Below are positions 24,126-38,900 of a stretch of DNA of 64,000 nucleotides, piece by piece. Within the stretch, counting starts at the first letter, position 1. The number at the start of each line of letters is the position of its first letter. Under the pieces are notes generated by a model that made no database searches, had not been told where the DNA came from, and saw only the letters and a program-made list of their open reading frames with translations. The position numbers and the translations under genes were made by a program. Source of the stretch: Tigriopus japonicus (lineage: Eukaryota; Arthropoda; Copepoda; Harpacticoida; Harpacticidae); the NCBI GenBank assembly GCA_010645155.1, contig CM021317.1, forward strand, positions 399,770 to 463,769, written 5' to 3'.

Positions 24126-27100
24126 CAGATGACCTTACTGGGTGGAACGAATCGTCTTCCTCGTCCCTGGCTCCTTTCGAGTGGTATTTTTCGTTCCATA
24201 AAGTGTCCTAGAAGGAACGAAAAGGACAACCAATCTTGGAAAGTGACATTGGCCAAAAATTGGAAGCCATGGTTGTCCAGAGGCCTTTGCAGATTTGGCC
24301 GGTCCTCAATCCGGTTCCAAATGTTTAACAAACTTGGGTGGCGGCCATTCTTGGACAACCAGATTCCTTTGGCTCATGACCTTTGTTTAAAGTCCATGAT
24401 GATTGATTGGAACGCCTTTAAAGTAAGACATTAGGTTAAAGTGTATGTACAATATCCAACAGTAAGGAATAAGACCAATTGAAGTAGCTTTTTGTCGGCA
24501 TCTAGATGTTTTCTAAATCCGAGATGAGTCTATGATCTTGGAATTCCAGATGCGTACCTCTATGCCTGATGGCCTTTTGTCATAAGATTTTGTGACTGCT
24601 TTTCGTGATGAGGGCCCTTGAGATGACTGGACATTCGAGAAATGTGTCCTGTCTCACGTTTTTGTCCTTCAATTTGTCCTTCAAGTAGATCGAGGCAAGC
24701 GCTGTCTGCTCTTGCTGTTATTTGTTGTGGCACAACCTGAAAATGAACTGGTTCGCCAAAAAATATCTTTTGTCTTGTTGAAAACGGCAGGATACGAATG
24801 AAATAAGAGAGAAACCACTTTTTGGACATGTTCCATGGCAAGAGAAAAAGAAGTAAAGACTTGGACCGCTGCATTCCCGCATCATTCGAAAAAAAGAATC
24901 GGCCTTTGTTTTCGATCCTCAATAAAGAGGGAACCCCTCAATTGTTCTTCAAGAAGCCAATGGCATCCAAATAGAACGACGTCTAAGAAGTTGTTTAGTT
25001 GTGCCAGTTTTCCATGTCTGTTTCTGTCTGAGCGACAAAGGCCCATCTCCTTAAAAAAAGATCTCTGACCAAGTGGAAATTGTAAGAAGTCGGCCAATTG
25101 CTTGGGAATAAATATGCAGTGCGCACACCTATCATTACAAAGAAACAGAAATACTAAGCCATACAAATTCCCCCTTTGTTCTTGCTGTATTTGCATCACA
25201 ATCGACCAAGACGTGTTCACCTCTTTTGCTTGTCCAAGGATTTCCAATCGTAAACATATCAACCATTTGAAGCCCAGGAGCGGTGTTAGAAGTATCTCAA
25301 AACGCATTAATCACTCATCGTCACATTTTGAGAGTGCATTGTTGTCCTCTTATTCTCTCTGCCTTTCGTAATGAGTGCCTTGCAACTACTTATGTACTAC
25401 TTGCAACATCATCCAAAATCTTTGTCAATTGGGGAGGGTGGACAAAGCTAAAGAAACCCTCCATACCCATACACTCATACATAGTACGGGCGTCACATTG
25501 CCTCGGATTCGCAGAGCTGATCTGTCGAGCTCCAAACCATGATTACATGGTCACTTTTTTGTAGGAGTCCAGCTCAATCCCCAAGATCTTCTGCTTCATC
25601 ACATGCAGATTGTATGCCTTACTTTGAAAGACGAGTGAGTGTACGATGGTCGTGGCTGGCAAGGCCATTCAGCGATCCGCCTCACCATCTTGTACATCAC
25701 AGCCCCCGAGTTCTACGATACCGTGGGGAGACTCAATGGACAACGCCATGCATCAGCGAGAAAAATGATGAGAAAAGGGGGGGGCTTTATTTGTCCATTT
25801 GCAATTCCATCAATCACTGCCAATGATAAGGAGATCCAAAAGGACCCTGGCACATACTTCATCCATCCTCGCACACGCGCATTCATCTTTGCAGTGCGGG
25901 CGATGGGTAACTTCCAAATGAATGGACTGGCAAAAAGACGCGGAGTGATGTTATTATTATCCTCAGGCATAAAAGCAACCAATTTTGTGGAACCTTTGGT
26001 GGTATTGTGGTGATCCTTTTTGGATATCGGCACACTCCTGTAACGGTTTCTAAAGAGCCACTGACATTGATGTAGAATTCAAGAATCACTTGCGGCCACC
26101 CTGTTACGTACTTATGATGGACTTGAATCCTTGAACTAGTTAATAAGATTGTGTTGAGGCGATACAGTTCGAAGTAATTCAGGTCAGATGAGAAACGGGG
26201 AAAAAGCCGCTCTTTGTGCATCAAAGTGTTTATCAAGGCCGAAAGGATCTGAAGGATCTGGTAATGCAGATGAAAGTTGCCGCTCCATTCACAAGCTCCT
26301 TATCTGTCTTGATAATGCAACGCGAGTAGATTGGCGTTGAATACAGAATAAATGAAGTCTTGAACGCAAATAAGGCTCTGCCAATAACAATGAGTCAGTG
26401 CGATTTGTTATGCTGGAAATTGAAGGAAGCTATAAAAGTAATAACAAGATTGGGATTCAAGTCAGGGATTTACACAGTTTTACCGTTTACTGCCAAACGT
26501 ATTTTTGGGGGGCCAGATTATGAGCCGTTAAGATTTGGAAGCGCTTATGCTCAAGCTGTAATTGATGACAATTTTTCGTCAAACAATTGTTTTACTTCAT
26601 ATCGGTTGGTCTGTATGCAAGAAGAGTCCAAATACTTGTTTGTACATAATGGCATGTTCAATGCTCATATCTAGTCATCTTTCTGTCTTTCTTTCTCTTT
26701 TCTCTCTCTCTTCGCTCTCTTTGAGTCCTTTTGTGTTCGTTTTTCGTAGTAGTCAACACGAATAGGCAAACATTCTTAGGGGCTCTATTGTTGTTTGGTG
26801 CCTCGAAAAGGACTTTGAGCACTCTCAAGCATGCCATTGTAGAGCTACAGGAGCAGGACAATATTGTGGAGAAGGAGGGGGCCTGTTCAAGTCAACAGAG
26901 AAGGAAACGTGACATTCACCTCGTCCAAGTCCATACAACCCCAACCACTCCTACCTCCCACCTCTACCAATAGCCTTGTGTGCAAAGTATGGAGTATATC
27001 TAGGACACAGAACTCTATATCGATACTCCCGTTGTCGTCCCTCCGGTGGGAGAATGAGTATTCGTATTTCGCAATTTCTCAGGCCCCAAGGAACTATCTT

Positions 27101-30100
27101 GAAAGGAGACTGTCGTGAATCACCCACACATTTGTATAGAGTGGTGCGGCTTGAATGGACACGAGTTTTTGCATGGGGAGATTGTATGGGACGGAGAAAT
27201 ATAGAGAGGACGAAATGGAGCCTTTTCTTGCAATCCTGGGTGTCCTTGTATGTGCGTACAGTAGCTTACAACTGGCTGATGAACCATTGGCAACTTCGCT
27301 CGGACCCGATACCAACCAAGCCTGGGGTGCCCGACGAATATTGGCCACATCCAAGTTAATCAATGTTTTGGCACAAACTTATGGCACACATGGAGTGCTT
27401 GGACAACCGATATGGGGCATATGTATGTACTCCTAATACGCCTTGAATGAAACAATGAGAAAGGAAAAGGATGTCGTCTTTCATGGATGTAATGAAAAAA
27501 GCGAGGTGCGAATGAATACTTGTTTGGAAGGACTATCTTAGCGGAACTTTGAATTGGATCAGGATCGGCAAGGGCTATAAATCAGACAGAAAATGTCTCG
27601 GCAAAAACTTGGACCTTCCCACTTCAGCAGCATTTCTTCAGACCGCTTCCATTTGTGCATCCATCTTGGGATGACGAAGTAGACGATGTCTCAAAATCCA
27701 ACCATGATATATGTTTTTGGGGGAGAACAAGGCAATCAATATTCGGTTATTTTTGTGGTATTGTAAAAATGTTCTGCTTACTTCGGTTACTCATTGCTCT
27801 TGGTTTTTAAGCCTGATGAGTCAAGAATGAGGTTCATTGGCCAAATTGCTGCCTTCCGTATTGTTAGAGTGCCTCTCGAGCTTCCAAGTCTATATTTTAT
27901 TTTTGATGAAGTAATCCAAAAGTGACCTTGTTTTTTTTCTTGTGAGCTTGCCAAACAGCGCTGCTTGCCAAAACCTCTTGGTTTGCACTCTTCCAGGATT
28001 GCTATTTCTTAATGAAAGTCCGTCTAAAGCAACGTTTTAAGACTGACTTGGACTTTCATTTTCGTCTCAAAATGACGTCTCTCCATCGAAAAATGATTAG
28101 CCATCAATATTCATGGGAAAGATCTGTGGCAACCCTGTTTGCGTTCTTCTCGTGGTACACCATAAAGTCGTTGGAACATGGATGGCCAAAAAGGCAGGCG
28201 ATCGGTTTTAAAAGTGGTCCTTGAGTTTCTTCATCAATCATTGAAAGTGGCTGCCATAATTCAATACACGTCCAATAACTTTCTCCCATGGGAGATTAAA
28301 TCAAAATACCAACTATCCCATGCTTAAACCAACAAACTTATTTCGACCTTCAAGCACGCAAGCACATCTTCATCCTTTCAATGCTTTACACGCACAAGTT
28401 ACGTTTTGTTTGCTCAGAGTCACCCTGAATGTCAAACCACGTGCGAGCAAGAACCAGTTTTCAAATACGAAAACCAGAAGTCGGGCATTGGTTGCCAGTC
28501 ACGCAAGGAGATCCCATTTTTAAGAAACAAACAATCTTGTCTGCTGTGTAAATGAAAGTGTTATGACATGGTTATTATGGCCAAGGGCTTCCGCGTCCCA
28601 ACCAACCAAGGCCGGTTGTAAAAGGAGAGATCGGGCCTCAAATTTCGAGTGATTCTCTCCAATCCCGTGCCAATGGAAAGGCGTTTCGCCTCTTAAGAGC
28701 CAATGGCAGTGAGGAGGGAAAGTGTCCCCCTCACATTTTTCATTTTTCACCTTGAGGGAAAGCCAAGGGAGTATGGTTTGGAGAGTCCATGTAACAGAAG
28801 CCAAGAGAGGCCTGAGTCTGTTGGAAAACAACACGCAAAATATTGGAGGATCTTGCCAGGGGAACGTTCTTTTTCGCTTTCTTCTCATACTCACATGTAC
28901 CAGTTCTCGATCAATATTCTGTGAACGAGGGAATCAAACGGTCCCACATATTGCTATCAAGGAATCTTTAAATCTGTATGCGGGGATCAGTTGATCTTTA
29001 GTCACCCTACTTCTTTTTCTGTTTTTCCTCAGGGGTCAGCAATGCTCCACCAGGGATGGCAAAATGTACTGGATGCGTGGGGGGAAAGAACCAGTGTTGT
29101 AGGATTGTGAACCCGTCTGTGCTTTTGGCACTTGCTTATCAGCTCCCAAATAATGATAACTAGCTTTACCACGAAGTACACCCCCGAGCCAAGATGTCGA
29201 ATGGTATAAGCCAAGAAAATAATTTACCTCTTTCTCGAGCTTGTTCCTTGATCGTAAGTCATAAAAGAGATTTATCCTAAAGAAAGGGGCCGGAGCAATT
29301 CCACCCTTTCGTCCATCCAGTCCCTCTTAGTATCCCATCCCAACCACCCCTGCTATTGCCCTCTTTTCAATTCCTGTTTCCCCTGGTGTGCCCATTACCC
29401 GAAGTTTCTGCATAAAACTTCCAATCAAGGCAGTCATCACGGTGCCATAAATGTGGTAGTTTGTGAGGGAAATTGACGGAGTGTGTTGCATCCAAAGGGT
29501 GGGATTTGGGTGGGAGCAAGTTCAGCGCCAATTTGGGGAGTCCGAAGGGAGAAAGGGTTACTCGAGGCAGAGGAAGGGCGTTGATATCGAGGGAAAACAT
29601 CGGTTCATGATGAACCATATTCTAGAGAGGAAAAGTGGAGAATAAATGAGTCCAATATTTGTCAAACAATCACACTAGCGACAAGTGACAAGGGGGGTAG
29701 TGCTAATAGGTGGAGACAGAGTTTGGCAGTGCGAAAAGGATCACCAGCTATGGATTGGGTGTTCCAATTGTAAGAAAGAGGGCGAAAGAGAGATAGTGAG
29801 AACACGTGGTGGAGCTCTCGGGGTGACAAAGTGACAATGTTGGAGTGAATGCATGTCAATTGCATGATCGTCCCTTTGGCCTGAACAAAGACACGAGGCT
29901 CAAGTAATGGCCCTTGTTCTAATTTTTCGAGAGCCTACCCATGCATTTGTTTGTTACAAAGCTGACTCCGGATCTCGAAGTGGTGCATGATGGGCTCGTG
30001 ATTTGCATTCAGGCATAGCCAAACCACGAGAAAGACGAAGAGGAAACCAACTCCTCATTCCAACCGAGCTCTTGAGATAATTGGAACAAACTTTCCTGGC

Positions 30101-33100
30101 AGGGTTCCTGTCTTGGCTCGGCTCAAAGCTGGTTGTTCCAGCGAAAGAAAATGCCCACTTCCAATCCAGTCCTTACGATGATACTCTTAAGTGGTGCGAA
30201 AACTTAAACTTTTCCTTCTGCATTTCTTGTTGCGTGGAATGGAGATCAAGCTTGTTCGACCAGGCGACATTTTTGGCCCAAAACCTGGTTGTTGCTTTCA
30301 TTCTAAATGAAACAAATCATTCCAAGAAGTCAAAGAAAACTGATCATTCGATTTCTTTTCACTTTCAGGTACGTGTTCCAATTACAGATGGCGCCCATGA
30401 GCTTCTGATCATGGCACTTCTCCCTTAATTCAGTTGTATCTTCCTGGCCGTGTCTTGTCAGCGACCCCCAATTTAGAGCCAAGAACCAGTGCTATATGAA
30501 ACAATGTTCACCAGATCGAGTTGGAAGGAGAGATGGCTTCCTTAAACTAGGTCACTTCCGTCCGTTCGTCCGTCGTCGTCCTCGTGTGCATGGACCTTAT
30601 TCTGCGTATGGTTCAACTCAAGTGTAATGCTTCATACAAGACATTGGTCCTTTCGTTCTCTTGAGAGCCAAGTTTTTGGCAGTTCTGTCCGGTAGGGTCT
30701 CTCATACTCTATTCCTGCTCTCTTTGGGGCTCCCTTTGGTTTCCCTACTACAGTAGATGGGAACAATTTGGCGATACAAAAGATTGTGAACCAGTAAATT
30801 GTTGGTAGACCTGGAGTTTGATACAATCCATTGTAGTGACGAAATACCACACAAAGGATTCCCTTCATGTTAAAGGGTCTCTCGTTCATGTGAGATTATC
30901 CAGTGCGTAAGGACTCGTACTTTGGAGGGTAGGGGAAAATATCATTACTTCAGTAAGCGTCGCAATCTGCCACATTTTGATGGTCCTAGCAAGAATTTCT
31001 CTCTCAGTTGGAGGCTTCCAAGCACTTCGGTTGTGTATTCAGAGAGAGAATGACTCCAGACTTTCTGACGCTCCATATTCCTTGGTGATATGTCGTTATC
31101 GCGATAAAACCCAAGTGTCAAAAGAGCTGGAGGAGGTTTGGGTGATCTTCAAGTACCCAATAGCCACTAGGAAGATATTTTGAGATGGGACAACGAGTTC
31201 ATGCCACGTTTCGCTTTCTTCGGTTCAATGACTGAAAGGGCCACCAATATTGAGGTTGGATTCCAAGTCTTTCAAGAGGGTTCCAGACCGTCCTGGAAAA
31301 ACAGACTGCAACAACAGCAACAAGAAATGTTACTTCCAGTTACTTGGGTGGGGTCCGTGTTGAAAAACGTGTAGTTTTTGCCGGTTTTCGTGTTCAGAAT
31401 ATTTGCTGGAAACAAGCTTTCCTTTTTTTCTGAGGGTTTTTGTTGCCGTGGATCCCCTCTGCTCGTTGCTCCACCAAACAACCCTCGTATTAACCGAAGG
31501 GGAACATGAGGCTAGATTCCAAATTGGCACTGAACCCCTTCGGTAAATGGGACAGAAATGCAATTGGAACAGGTTAAAGGTCCTCGTTTACAACGTCTTA
31601 TCACGGACTAGGGCAAGAACGACCCCTGAACCAAAGTTACTTTTGGCTCTGTCCTCAATTTGAAAGGAAACTCAGCCATTTAGATGTCTCACCGAGTTCC
31701 ACTCCGTAGGAAATTGCTCGGTCTAGGCCATTGGCCCAGGAAGGAGTTCTCTACCTTCAATCTGGTTTTGATTGATAAAGTTTTGATTTCAACTGGGTTT
31801 GCATGTTCCCAAGCTTCAATCAGACCGAGAAAAGTTTCCTTGTTTTTTTCTTAAAAGCTTCTGTCTCTGGAAGTACGTACTACTAGCCCTCTACGTACTA
31901 CTATTGGTGTAAAGATCCAGGCGCTCTTCAAAAGAATCCAGTAGAAGCTATAAACGAACGAAGTGTTCTACTATGTGTCACCTTGTGAAGGAGCTCCCAC
32001 TAAAGTTACATTAGCTTGTAAAAAGTCCATTGAGTCATAGCTCATGGCCTTCGCCACTCACCAAAGAGGTTTACCGACCCCGTAAAAAATCTCGAAGCCT
32101 CTCTTTCATCACTACCAACACCAAGATCTACAGTCAAGTCACTTTATGGGTAAGGTAGCTTGTAGCCTTATTTATTGAACATTCTGCCCCCATCTTCATG
32201 ACTCATACGAGCCGACTATGAATTCACCCCATTGTCCATAGTTTACCATACACTGTTAACCTGGGGTGAAATATATACTCGACTGTAGGGAGGTCGTGAC
32301 AAAAAAGTGAGGGTCGGCAAAGCTCTGGTATCAAAACCAGATTCATTACAAATACACAGACGGAAATATTATCGCACATGTGAATCTTAAGGTCCTACCA
32401 TCGATCTAAAGAAACCCAAGTTATGTCCCCTAAAGTGAGGAAGGTACGAACACGTTGTAAAGTTACCGCATAGTAAAAACTGCTGGGGCAATAAGGTGAT
32501 TGAGTGCTGTGCAAGCCAAGGTCATTATGAACATATTTCCCACCTGTCAGAGGGTTTCAATGCCATAATTTCCTTTTGATTGTGTGGATCCTCGTGTATG
32601 CCACATTTAACGAGAGGGTCGGCTTTGATCGCAACTTGAAGGAGCTCTCGAGACATCACTAATATTCGTCCCATTATTTGCTAGTTGTGAGAGTGCCTTG
32701 TGGGATGTGTATGTGAGTCCGAGGTCGGTGGAAACTTGCTTTGGAACATACCGGAAATTACAAATCAAAACCAACGGGACTTATCACGACAAGGTCGGCG
32801 GAGCTGCTGGAAATCCATTAAAGGCTCACCTCCCGGGGGGCCTGCAGTGATCTGTGTCGAGATTAACCGGGCCAAGACCGTTAAGGCCACGAAGCCGCCG
32901 CCAACACGTCTTACACTACCTGACAGCATCATACTCTAGCTTTCGGTTGAGGAGTCGACGTTTTTTTTTTCTTTCACGTGTCTTCAAAACGAATCGGGAG
33001 GATTCGAGCTGAAGATAAACAAGCTAGCCAAAGGCTCAAGGTTGCCCATTGCTTGGCTAGTGATCACTCTAATTACAAGTTTCACAACAATTAAGGACCA

Positions 33101-35880
33101 TTAGTGTCTGTCTAATCAAAACCTCAATCACGCTCCTTCAAGGATATGATTCTGAGACGTTGTCCATAACGGATGATTATTAGTTTCATCATCATCATCA
33201 TTGTCATTATTGATATTCAGCACAGCAAAGGATCATTCGTGACATGCCCTTCAGTAGATTCTAAAATTGTTTATCAATACTGATTTGCTGTGAGAATTTA
33301 GAGGTCTTTTCCCTCATAGTTTGTTTTAGTGCTGTTCGTGATGTGTGTTTTCTAAATTCTTAGAAAAGCATGAGTCGAGATTAGACGTCGATTCACATGC
33401 TTTCTTGACTCGCTCGGCAACAATATGGCTTCCTTTGAAGTGTCGTTCTTTCCTTATGATAAAAGACTCCGACCAATTAAGATCCATTTGGTAGAGTGCA
33501 TGTTTATTAACAGCTAGCCTGATTGAACGAGTGTTGGAGCCATCGGGGTATGTGTCGTGATTTATGGCCTAATTTTCGCTTTCATGAGCGCTGGGAATTT
33601 GGTTCTCGTGTAGCTGTCGTGGTTATTGCACCGTTTCCAAATACGTCCCACTGTTTGCACTGAAGAGAATCGTCTTCTTCGTGTTCTTTCGTATTTTTTG
33701 GTACCTCCTGGGAGCCAAGATTGGCTCATTTTCCCCATGAATGTTCCACCTGCACGCGATCTGGGTCTCAACAACGAACGGAGGAAAAAATCAATGATAC
33801 TTCCTCATAAGTCCTTCACCTTCACCGTGTTTAAAACCCAAATATTTGTGAGAACGGACGTCCAATTAGCATGTGTGTTTGCATATTGACCAATCCCAAA
33901 GTCATAACAAAATTACCCACTGGGCCACCACGTGCACTTGATGAGGGACCCAAGGTCAAACCGGGTGATCCTACCCAACAAACGTGACCCCACCTTCTCA
34001 TGAAGGTCAGGTCAAAACTCGAACGCCTTTAAAAAATGTATGCTCCGAGTCCATGCCGTGAGCAACAACGACATGGTGGACAAATCATATTTAGGCTAAA
34101 ATAAAGCCCGAAGTCGCATGGAACAATTGTTTCCGCCCTCTTTTGTTCCACACGAGAACTGGCGCCAGTTTCCGCCCACATTGACGCCTTATATCGTGTC
34201 AGGACTTTCCACAAATGCGAACTCCTCCCCAATGAGGGTTTGTCCGAGAAACAACAACATGTGCTAAGGCAAGTCAGCAAACTTGTGGAACCACGACGAC
34301 CTTCGCATAGCTAGTGAATGAACAGTTTTGGAATTGGAGTGTAGGACAGACCACTTCTCAATTCCAGAGGGACGACGACCTTCATGTTGGATAAACGGAG
34401 TCTACCAGGGTTTCTTGGCCTTGGGATCGAACCGGATGTCATTGGACTAGGAAATTGGTGCAAATCCAATTCATTGTTGTTTTTGTTGCGCTTGACTGCG
34501 AACGAATGCAAAAATGCATCGTCCTTGGCTTTTTAGATAGTCCCTGACATTCTAATTCTAAAGAGAAAGTGTGGAATATTCAGATTTTGAAGCTTTTTAA
34601 AATGTTTTCTGTAGAAGAGCTGAACTACGATGGCCTGAAAATCCTTGTAGAGTGAAGACGTCTCATGTTATCATATTTGAAGAAGAGAAAACCAAGAGAC
34701 AAAAGGAGAAATTGCAAATTAAAGTCCAAGTTCCATGTCAAAGTAACTGCATTCACATTAGCTGGTTGGTCACTTTCTTTTGAAGCACTATTAATATTGT
34801 CATGGGTTGTATAACGTTTTTTTCAACTGCATTTTCTTTACCAAAAAAGGGCAGAGCTTGTCGTCTCTCTCCATTTCACAGTACTCAAATTGCCATGAAA
34901 TCTTGTTCAACGAGGCGCAAAGAGCTGCATAGATGGCTCTCCAATCTAGCTAGCTTGAGCCTCTCTTGAATGAAGATCGCCAACAGGACTTGAAGGGGGC
35001 CCGGCGGCCGTTCACCCTGACGACCGGCCAAATTCAGCCTTCGGATTCAGCCTTTTCCTGAAAGAGTTGTGCAAAGGGGGGTTTGTGCTTCGTATGAACT
35101 ACTCAGTTTGTACTTCCCCACACATCCCGCAAGGGTTTGTAAAGTTTCTAGGTCCACGTGTCACGCCATGGACCATTGAAAGGATGGAGCAATAACTTCT
35201 TTTCTTGAACTTCTTTGCCCTAAATGGCGAAAATGGCGGAAAGAGAACCGGAAAGCGAAACCCAGCCTAGCAGGGTGCGAGAGAGAAAGAGAGATAAGGC
35301 CAAAAGGAAATACGCAAACCTAAGCAAAGTGCGAAAGTGCGATCCTTCCTTCTTAGGGAGGGGTAGGGAGGTCGCTAAGATTGTATCCAACCCAATGAAA
35401 GTGGATGATGTTCGGGAAGTGGGAACCCCCATGTGATGATGTTGGCTTTGTGTTGAGACTGGCAAAACAATTAAGGGCGTAAGATTGGGATCGTGTTCAA
35501 GATCCAAGATCCACTTCCACAAGATCCCCCCAATACACACACCCAACAATGGAAAACATATCGCATGGACGACGACAAGCCAGAAGCGGAAACCACGTTT
35601 TGTTCAACTTTTGAACGCTTCCTTTCTTTCCCCCCCTCAGAAACCTTTCAATTTCTTGGATACATTTGAGAGAGATTGTTACTCAATTGCATACCAGGTT
35701 CATAGCAGGTCTTCCCATGGAATCTCGTTGAAAGTAACTCTGAATGACAAACCATAATTTCAATGTCTTTTCGAGTCTCAGGTGAGTCTGTCCTGGAAAC
35801 AAAGCAACTCTTCTCAAGAGAGGTGACAGATCAGGCGAAAGCTCGAGACGAGCTCAAATTGGGTTAGAAACAGGAAACAC

Positions 35881-35911
35881 GAGTGAGTGAGTGAGTGAAA
35901 GAAAGAAAGAG
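35881..35911. repeat. (GAGT)n-(GAAA)n microsatellite
   Basis: Compound tetranucleotide repeat in shakB intron 1: about four GAGT units followed by about three GAAA units, then a purine-rich stretch. Confidence 0.8.
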
Positions 35912-38900
35912 GGAAGAAAAGTAGGGAGGGGAGAGAGACACAGAGCGAGAGACCTTCCTGATGTTCTTGGGAGGTGCTGAAGTGTTCGTAGTCAGCTTTC
36001 TCCTTGCTTCGTTTGGTGAGGCTCTCAAGATCTTCTCACTCTGGTGGTGGCGGTGGTGTTGTTGATGTTGTTCCACCTTCTTTGCACCCTCCATTTCCTG
36101 TCTTGTTCGTTCATGTCGTCCTGGATTTCTTCTGCCCTTCCTTTTGACAATGTCCTAGATTGAGAAGGGATTATCGCTCATTAGACAGCTTCAATCCTGA
36201 GCCATGCCCACATCCCCGCCCATTTTCAAGAGCCAGAGGATGTTTCTCGACGATATGTTCGCTCGTTCATCGTCGTCGTAGAAGTAGCAGTAGTACGTGG
36301 CTTTGGATGGAAATTTAATTAAGGCGATCCAATAGCCGGGAGGCAAAGGGACATAAAGGGCTTCCTGCTTTATTTGTCCCTCAGAGTTATCTCAAATGAT
36401 GCATTCTTCATTCCTGAACAGGATCCCATTCTGTTTGGATCCACTCTAGCTACTTTGTACTATACCTTCTTGGCTTGTTTGCCTCTTCCGTTCTTGTCTG
36501 CTTCCAAGCGTAAAAAGAGATGGAAGGACAAGAGGGAACAAGAGATCTGATCTGCATGACCCAAATTGAGTGAAAAAGGGGGATTTTTCCAGCATTCAAC
36601 TTGGGCTCAAGGAAGGGCGAACACGGGGTTCTCTCATCTTTAGCAGCATTGCATATTCTTCGACCTCGTGTCGAGTGTTCCAAGGAAAGTGAGATGACGA
36701 CGAAGCCACTCAGAGGTCCTTAAGATTTCCCTATTTTGATACGTTCCGATCTGGTCGTCGGAAAGCGGATTCCAGTTGAGATATTTTTCTTAAGTGAATA
36801 TTTGACTCTAGGATAACGATGTTGAAGTTCTTCCTTGGCCTTCGTTTTCTGGAAAGAGGAGGAAGATCCTCGAGAGCTTTCTGTGAGTGGTGAAAGGGAA
36901 CGAGGTTGGTTCGGAATCAGAGCTTCTCGGTCTCGAGGTCCAACAAGGTCTGTCAATTAGTAGTCAATAAAGACCCTTGGAGAGCCAATGAACAAGAAGC
37001 ATCTTCCCTAGTGGAGGGCTATTCAAAGTGCACACACGATGAGCAAAGATAGAAGGCATTCAACGTAAACAGTCCCCCTCTCTGTCTCTGTCCCTTTTTC
37101 TCCTCAACATTCTGTGTGCACTACATATGTACGTGGAGATCTCATGCCTTCAGAATCTTAGACAGACCAGAGATTAGACTTTCCTTTTTCATAAAGAATT
37201 CAGGAAACTTCGTTTGAGCCTCTTCTAGGATTCAAATCTCTTTTAAGGGAACCCTCCCCACACTATGAATACCGGAAAGTTTCAACTTTTCTTCGTCTTT
37301 TTTCCTTCTTCTACAAACGCACTGCACCTACTGCACATACCGAACATGAAGCAACCAATGTGAAGAAAGTATGTCGGACACACCCTCCTCTTGGAGATTC
37401 ATGACATGAGACAAGTGCTTTGGTCTGAAAGGCATTTTTATTCATTGAGAATGGAGGATATTCATTCGGTTCCATGCCTCCCTTCAAACTGCCTTGTTCC
37501 TACGAACGATCCTGAATATTGTTGTTCAATTGAGACGATGGAGAGAATATCAATGAGAGCGCTAGTACTTTTCCACTCTGTCCAAGAGGCCTGGCCAATC
37601 GACTCGAGCAAATAACCTTGAAAATGAATCATCATCATCATCTCAGCGACGCATTGGAAGCTCTTGTTGAGGGTTATGCCCGATACCCGATCAAGGTCCT
37701 GGCACTTCAGAGGGCGGGAACCGAAGATACACCTAGAGTGATGGTCTTTCACAAAGGCTCTCGATCCGCTTGAAGGAGGTGCTCATATGACCAGTAGTGG
37801 GAAACCTTATGGTTAGCTAACTGGCTTAACTCTGAGATCACCAAAGTAGCCCTGAGAACCGTTTCGAGGATCTTGGGTCAGACTCTTGGTCCTTGGTCCA
37901 AGGCTACAAAGTTGAGCTCTACCAATATTGAGCGCAATATGGAGATTGGGCCAGTAGTGTCTTCGACAGGGCCCAAAGACGTACAGTATACGTACGTAGT
38001 AGCTATTCCTCCTCTTAAGGGTTATCTTCAGTGCATTTTTTGGGGAGGGTATCAAAGTTTGACCTTGGTCAAAGCCGGGTTCCAATGGCCTTTTGATTCA
38101 CGTCAGGGTTGTTGAAGAAGTAGTTGGTCGTGTTGGACCGGGTTAACCAACTAGGACGATATGAGTTTGGCATGCCCTGGCTAAGGATTATCTTTGCCAA
38201 TGCATATCTCTCTAAGTGGAATATGATTGCTTGTGATGTTTGCAAGGAGGTTCCCTTGAGGCTTCAGCCTTTGTGGAATGTATCCTTTCGACTTGCGCCT
38301 ATTGCTCAAGCATACTAGGGCAAATAAATGTCAGAGTACGGGGTACGATGTAGCACGGTATATGAAATAAGTAGTTTGTTTCGCTTTCTCTCGCACTCTA
38401 TCCCCCAATGGATCGGTAGCCATTCATCCTTACTCAGCTTTGATGATAATTATTTGGGACAGTCGGGGAGGAAAGTGGCACATATCTTGATGTTCATTAA
38501 GGTTCACATTTAGGGTATATATATATAGAGCTCTCTCTTTCTTTTTCTCATCCCTCGTCTTCTCTTCCTTCTTCTTCACTCCGAGAATGACGATATCAGT
38601 GCATTGTATAAGAACTCGGAGCTTAGATCCGGACAGAACAGGAAGCCACACAAAAAACGAGAGGAAAGTGTAATTTTGCTGGGCTCTTGTTAGCCAATGT
38701 GGTGTTAATAAAGCCCAAGAAATAAGTTAGACTCGGCCTTTGATGTCTGGACTGGGGCAGATCTGAGGGCAGACCTTGAAATTTTTAGCTCCGTGTTCCG
38801 AGTATGCCACACGGAAGAACATTATGTGGCACACTAGCTCAGCGATATCTCTGTCGACATCTCGTTCTTTCTTTGGAGTTGGTCGAGCTTATCTGGTTCT

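Noticed and set aside
25539..26236. Overlapping frames and a GGGTGGCC-type end suggesting a mariner-like relic
   Set aside because: No partner inverted repeat or transposase motif could be found.
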